A DNA stretch of 8,603 nt from contig JAHEYE010000140.1 of assembly GCA_023251695.1 (NCBI GenBank), positions 1 to 8,603 on the forward strand, given 5' to 3'. The first letter of the stretch is position 1; each line of letters begins with the position of its first letter. Shown here in pieces: positions 5,777-8,603 of the stretch. Below the pieces are notes generated by a model that saw only the letters and a list, made by a program, of their open reading frames with translations, searched no databases and was not told the DNA's origin. The stretch comes from Sphingobacteriaceae bacterium. Its GTDB lineage: Bacteria > Bacteroidota > Bacteroidia > B-17B0 > Aurantibacillaceae. The translations under genes and the position numbers were made by a program.

Positions 5777-8603
5777 ATTTAAGATAATCGGGAAGCGGCG
5801 TGGCTGCATTCACGGCTTCATAAAAAGCCCGGTGAATTTTTCCTCTTATGCCAAGCTTTGCCAATTTATTTTCTTCCGCATCCGGATAAACTCTATTAGA
5901 AAGAAAAACAACTATTAATTTATTCTTTGGATCAACCCACGTAAATGTTCCTGTAAATCCGCTGTGGCCGTAACTTTCCGGACTGCATAATTCGGTAACA
6001 GGACTATCTTTTTTCTCATCAGGCTCAGGCTTATCAAAACACAATCCTCTTCTGTTATTCGGCGCGAAATGATACGAAGTGAAATCTTTTACCACATTAC
6101 TGTCAAGATACTGAACACCTCCGTAATTTCCTTTGTTAAGATACATCTGCATAAGAGTGGCGAGATCTTTTGCGGTACCAAATAAACCGGCATGCCCCGC
6201 TACACCACCGAGCATCGCTGCTCCGGGATCGTGAACATAACCATGCACAACCTGCTTTCTGAATTTTGTATCATTTTCGGTTGGGGTAATCTCAGCTAAT
6301 TTATATTTCTCAAGCGGACGGTAAGTTAAACCTAATCCCATAGGGGCATAAAAATTTTCCGCCACATATTGTTCCTGTGGTTTTCCGGTTTGTTTTTCTA
6401 TAATGCGTTGCATGAAATAATAACCCAGATCACTGTATAGATATTTCCCTTTTTCTTCAGGTTTACTTCTCAATATTCTGCTAAACATAGTATCAGCAAC
6501 CCATTTAGCTGCGTATAAATCCTTCGCCACCTGAACAGGGTACTTTTCTGACTTTTTCTCATCGTAGATTCCAGGCTTATAGTTTCCTTGTTTGTCCATG
6601 GTTTTAAGATAAAAGGGTATCCATGCCATCAGGCCCGCCTGATGTGTAAGAACATCTTCAATCACCAAATCATTTTTATCACTGCCCGCCACTTCAGGAA
6701 GATAATAGCCCAATGTTTGTTTGTAATCGAATTTCTTTTCTGAATTTAATTTCATTAGCGCCAGACAAGAAGAAGAAATTTTTGTGACCGAAGCTAAATC
6801 ATAAACCGTTTGATCGGTAACTTTTGGAGAAGCGCTGTCGTAAGTAAACGTTCCGTAAGATTTTTGAAAAAATAGTTTCCCATCCTGAATCGCAACAACC
6901 TGACAACCGGGATAAGCTTTCTCTTTTATACCCAGATTCGCAATGCTATCTATTATCTCAAGGTTTTTTTTTTGAATTCCCATCTGAGAAGGTTCAACAA
7001 ACTTCATACGGATAATCTCATCATTATCTAAACCTGAATTCAATTTAAAATATTTCGTACTAACCGGAAGGCGTCCGTTCACCTTTGCAGCACCAAAAAT
7101 TACATTCGCTGCAGCTTTTTGTGTAAAAACAGTGTACTCATAAGCCATTATCACAGATTCTAAATGGTTAGGCAATTTCAATGCATTTAAAACATAAGGA
7201 TTATTGAAAAACACCCCTATTGTTGGTTTCCGGGAAGAAATCGAATCAATGAGCCGCAGACTTTGATCACTTACCCCATAATTCTTATCCTGCCTTAAAG
7301 TAGATTTATTTATTTGAAGGATAACAAAATTGTAATTCTTTAATTGGGAGAAAAGTGAATCAATATCTTTTTTCTTCGCGTCATGCTCAATACCGAAATG
7401 TTTTACAGGCGCATAATTCAAAACAGATCTACTGAAAGTGTTTTCTTCTGCCATCCCAATTGAAACTTCTGCGATTCTCAAAGTATCCAAAGCTTTCAGT
7501 GGCAGCAAATGATTGTCATTTTTCAAAAGCGTCATCGTTGCTTCAGCAAGTTTTGTATTTAGAATATCGGATTCTTTTGTATTTAATTCCTCGTAAAGAT
7601 TTTTAGTATGAACGTGTTGTTTATGATTTAATCCACACCAATATTTTGCTTTTAATATTTTTTTGCAATGCGCATCTACTTCTTCCTGCTTAATTGTTCC
7701 AAGCGCAATCGCTTTTTTAATTTCATCCAATGCTTTGGGAACATCATGTAAAAACAACAAGACGTCGTTTCCTGCCTGTAAAGCTTTCACATCAATAACA
7801 CCGGGCGTGAAATAATCGGAGGCTCCCTTCATATTTAATGCATCCGTAAATACCAAACCTTCAAAACCCATTTCTTTTCTCAACAAATCTGTCACAATTT
7901 TTGGTGACAAAGTTGATGCGAGATTTTTGGTTGTATCGAGCGCCGGAATATTTAAATGTGCTACCATTATACTTGATAAACCTCTTTCAAATAAATATTT
8001 GAACGGAAATAATTCCACCGAGTCTAATCTTTCGCGCGGATGATTAATTAAAGGCAAACCTTTGTGAGAGTCTACATCTGTATCACCATGACCAGGAAAA
8101 TGTTTCGCGTTTGCCATTACGTGTTCGTTTTGCATGCCTGCCATGTACATATAGGCTTTCTTAGCAACATTCAATTTATCTTCCCCAAAACTTCTGATGC
8201 CGATAACAGGATTAGCAGGATTATTATTTACATCAACCACCGGAGCGAAATTCACATGCAAACCCATCCGTTTACATTCCTTCGCAATTTGCCTGCCCAT
8301 AAAATAAACAAGCGAATCATTTTGAATAGCGCCTAAAGCCATTTGTTTCGGATAACGCGGCGCACTATCCAAACGCATCGCAAGTCCCCATTCCGCATCA
8401 ATACTTAAAAGCAAAGGTGTTTTTGCTCGCGACTGATAATAGGTAACAAGCTTCGCGTGTTTCATTGGTCCACCCTGCATCATAATTAAACCGCCTACAT
8501 TATATTTTTCAATTATTTCGCGTGTCTCACGTACATGTTTCATATCCTTATTACTGTAAGCCGCAATCATGAACAATTGGGTAATGCGTTGGTCAGGACT
8601 TAA
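5775..8603 (-). CDS. GH3 beta-N-acetylglucosaminidase (NagZ-like) fused to serine beta-lactamase-like domain, 5'-partial
   Basis: The frame is open to the last base of the window and its first residues, LSPDQRITQLFMIAAYSNKD, are an ordinary internal start of a GH3 domain, so the true N-terminus with any signal peptide lies outside. 942 residues are visible, numbered here from the window edge. Residues 1 to about 325 are the GH3 barrel: KHFPGHGDT (167-175), the Asp-His dyad in DSH (178-180) expected as acid/base in NagZ-type enzymes, and FTDALNMKGA with presumed nucleophile D254. About 350-525 resembles the GH3 C-terminal domain (TLLKNDNHLLPL). About 545-942 is a class C beta-lactamase/DD-peptidase-like domain: SVTK (S605, K608) as SxxK, YSD (723-725) in the YxN position, the hallmark GGVAGHAGLF (799-808), and HSG (880-882) in the KTG position. 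All catalytic positions are filled. Such fusions are known in Bacteroidota. The likely task is trimming GlcNAc from peptidoglycan fragments plus a peptide, ester or amide hydrolysis; the second activity is not certain. Confidence 0.93.
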   Translation of the reverse strand, partial: LSPDQRITQLFMIAAYSNKDMKHVRETREIIEKYNVGGLIMMQGGPMKHAKLVTYYQSRAKTPLLLSIDAEWGLAMRLDSAPRYPKQMALGAIQNDSLVYFMGRQIAKECKRMGLHVNFAPVVDVNNNPANPVIGIRSFGEDKLNVAKKAYMYMAGMQNEHVMANAKHFPGHGDTDVDSHKGLPLINHPRERLDSVELFPFKYLFERGLSSIMVAHLNIPALDTTKNLASTLSPKIVTDLLRKEMGFEGLVFTDALNMKGASDYFTPGVIDVKALQAGNDVLLFLHDVPKALDEIKKAIALGTIKQEEVDAHCKKILKAKYWCGLNHKQHVHTKNLYEELNTKESDILNTKLAEATMTLLKNDNHLLPLKALDTLRIAEVSIGMAEENTFSRSVLNYAPVKHFGIEHDAKKKDIDSLFSQLKNYNFVILQINKSTLRQDKNYGVSDQSLRLIDSISSRKPTIGVFFNNPYVLNALKLPNHLESVIMAYEYTVFTQKAAANVIFGAAKVNGRLPVSTKYFKLNSGLDNDEIIRMKFVEPSQMGIQKKNLEIIDSIANLGIKEKAYPGCQVVAIQDGKLFFQKSYGTFTYDSASPKVTDQTVYDLASVTKISSSCLALMKLNSEKKFDYKQTLGYYLPEVAGSDKNDLVIEDVLTHQAGLMAWIPFYLKTMDKQGNYKPGIYDEKKSEKYPVQVAKDLYAAKWVADTMFSRILRSKPEEKGKYLYSDLGYYFMQRIIEKQTGKPQEQYVAENFYAPMGLGLTYRPLEKYKLAEITPTENDTKFRKQVVHGYVHDPGAAMLGGVAGHAGLFGTAKDLATLMQMYLNKGNYGGVQYLDSNVVKDFTSYHFAPNNRRGLCFDKPEPDEKKDSPVTELCSPESYGHSGFTGTFTWVDPKNKLIVVFLSNRVYPDAEENKLAKLGIRGKIHRAFYEAVNAATPLPDYLK

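Noticed and set aside
8064..8336. Plus-strand open frame of 90 codons
   Set aside because: It is antisense to the GH3 barrel, which has recognisable catalytic motifs across this stretch; the plus-strand translation resembles nothing.
8571..8576. Start codon of the GH3 fusion near 8576 (TTG) or the ATG just after it
   Set aside because: The frame continues upstream with LSPDQRITQL, sequence expected inside the GH3 domain, so the true start is beyond the right edge.
1..8603. CRISPR array, tRNA or rRNA genes, insertion sequences, riboswitches
   Set aside because: I saw no regularly spaced repeats, no transposase frame with terminal repeats and no recognisable RNA gene. Long coding frames cover nearly all of the window.

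Overview
The window looks like a chromosomal segment from a low-GC member of the Bacteroidota. The evidence is the protein families: a secreted protein with the TANFOR-type N-terminal domain, a TPR/SpoIIE-type phosphatase with the linker 'ITDSIQYSKRIQEAIMP', an M49 peptidase with the short active-site spacing seen in bacteria, and a GH3 N-acetylglucosaminidase fused to a serine beta-lactamase-like domain. Starts lack Shine-Dalgarno sequences, and the one promoter-like site fits the phylum's TTG/TAnnTTTG pattern. The species cannot be named from this sequence.

Layout: (1) 1-781, minus strand, the first 260 codons of a large secreted TANFOR-domain protein cut by the left edge. (2) 835-862, a rho-independent terminator for the next gene. 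(3) 883-1500, minus strand, an unnamed 205-residue protein: a divergent cold-shock/OB-like N-terminal region followed by about six coils of a bactofilin-like beta-helix. (4) 1501-1585, an AT-rich divergent intergenic region. (5) 1586-3532, plus strand, a periplasmic TPR sensor, one transmembrane helix and a cytoplasmic PP2C/SpoIIE phosphatase. (6) 3541-3590, a compact palindromic element that looks like a dispersed repeat. (7) 3651-5744, plus strand, a lipoprotein dipeptidyl-peptidase III (M49). (8) 5751-5776, a bidirectional terminator between convergent genes. (9) 5775-8603, minus strand, the GH3/beta-lactamase fusion, whose true start lies beyond the right edge. No gene-free stretch exceeds 118 bases.

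How the genes work together: no multi-gene system is evident. Only two relationships have structural support. The OB/beta-helix protein and the phosphatase are divergently transcribed from one short region, and the M49 and GH3 genes converge on one terminator. The M49 lipoprotein and the GH3/beta-lactamase protein both plausibly act outside the inner membrane, on peptides and on peptidoglycan fragments, but a shared pathway is only inference.

Start corrections: the longest open frames of the phosphatase and the peptidase begin at TTG codons, but each has an ATG seven codons inside that directly begins a good signal sequence, so the ATG is used here. The GH3 frame stays open to the last base of the window and is annotated as 5'-partial. 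The least explained item is the 205-residue OB/beta-helix protein.
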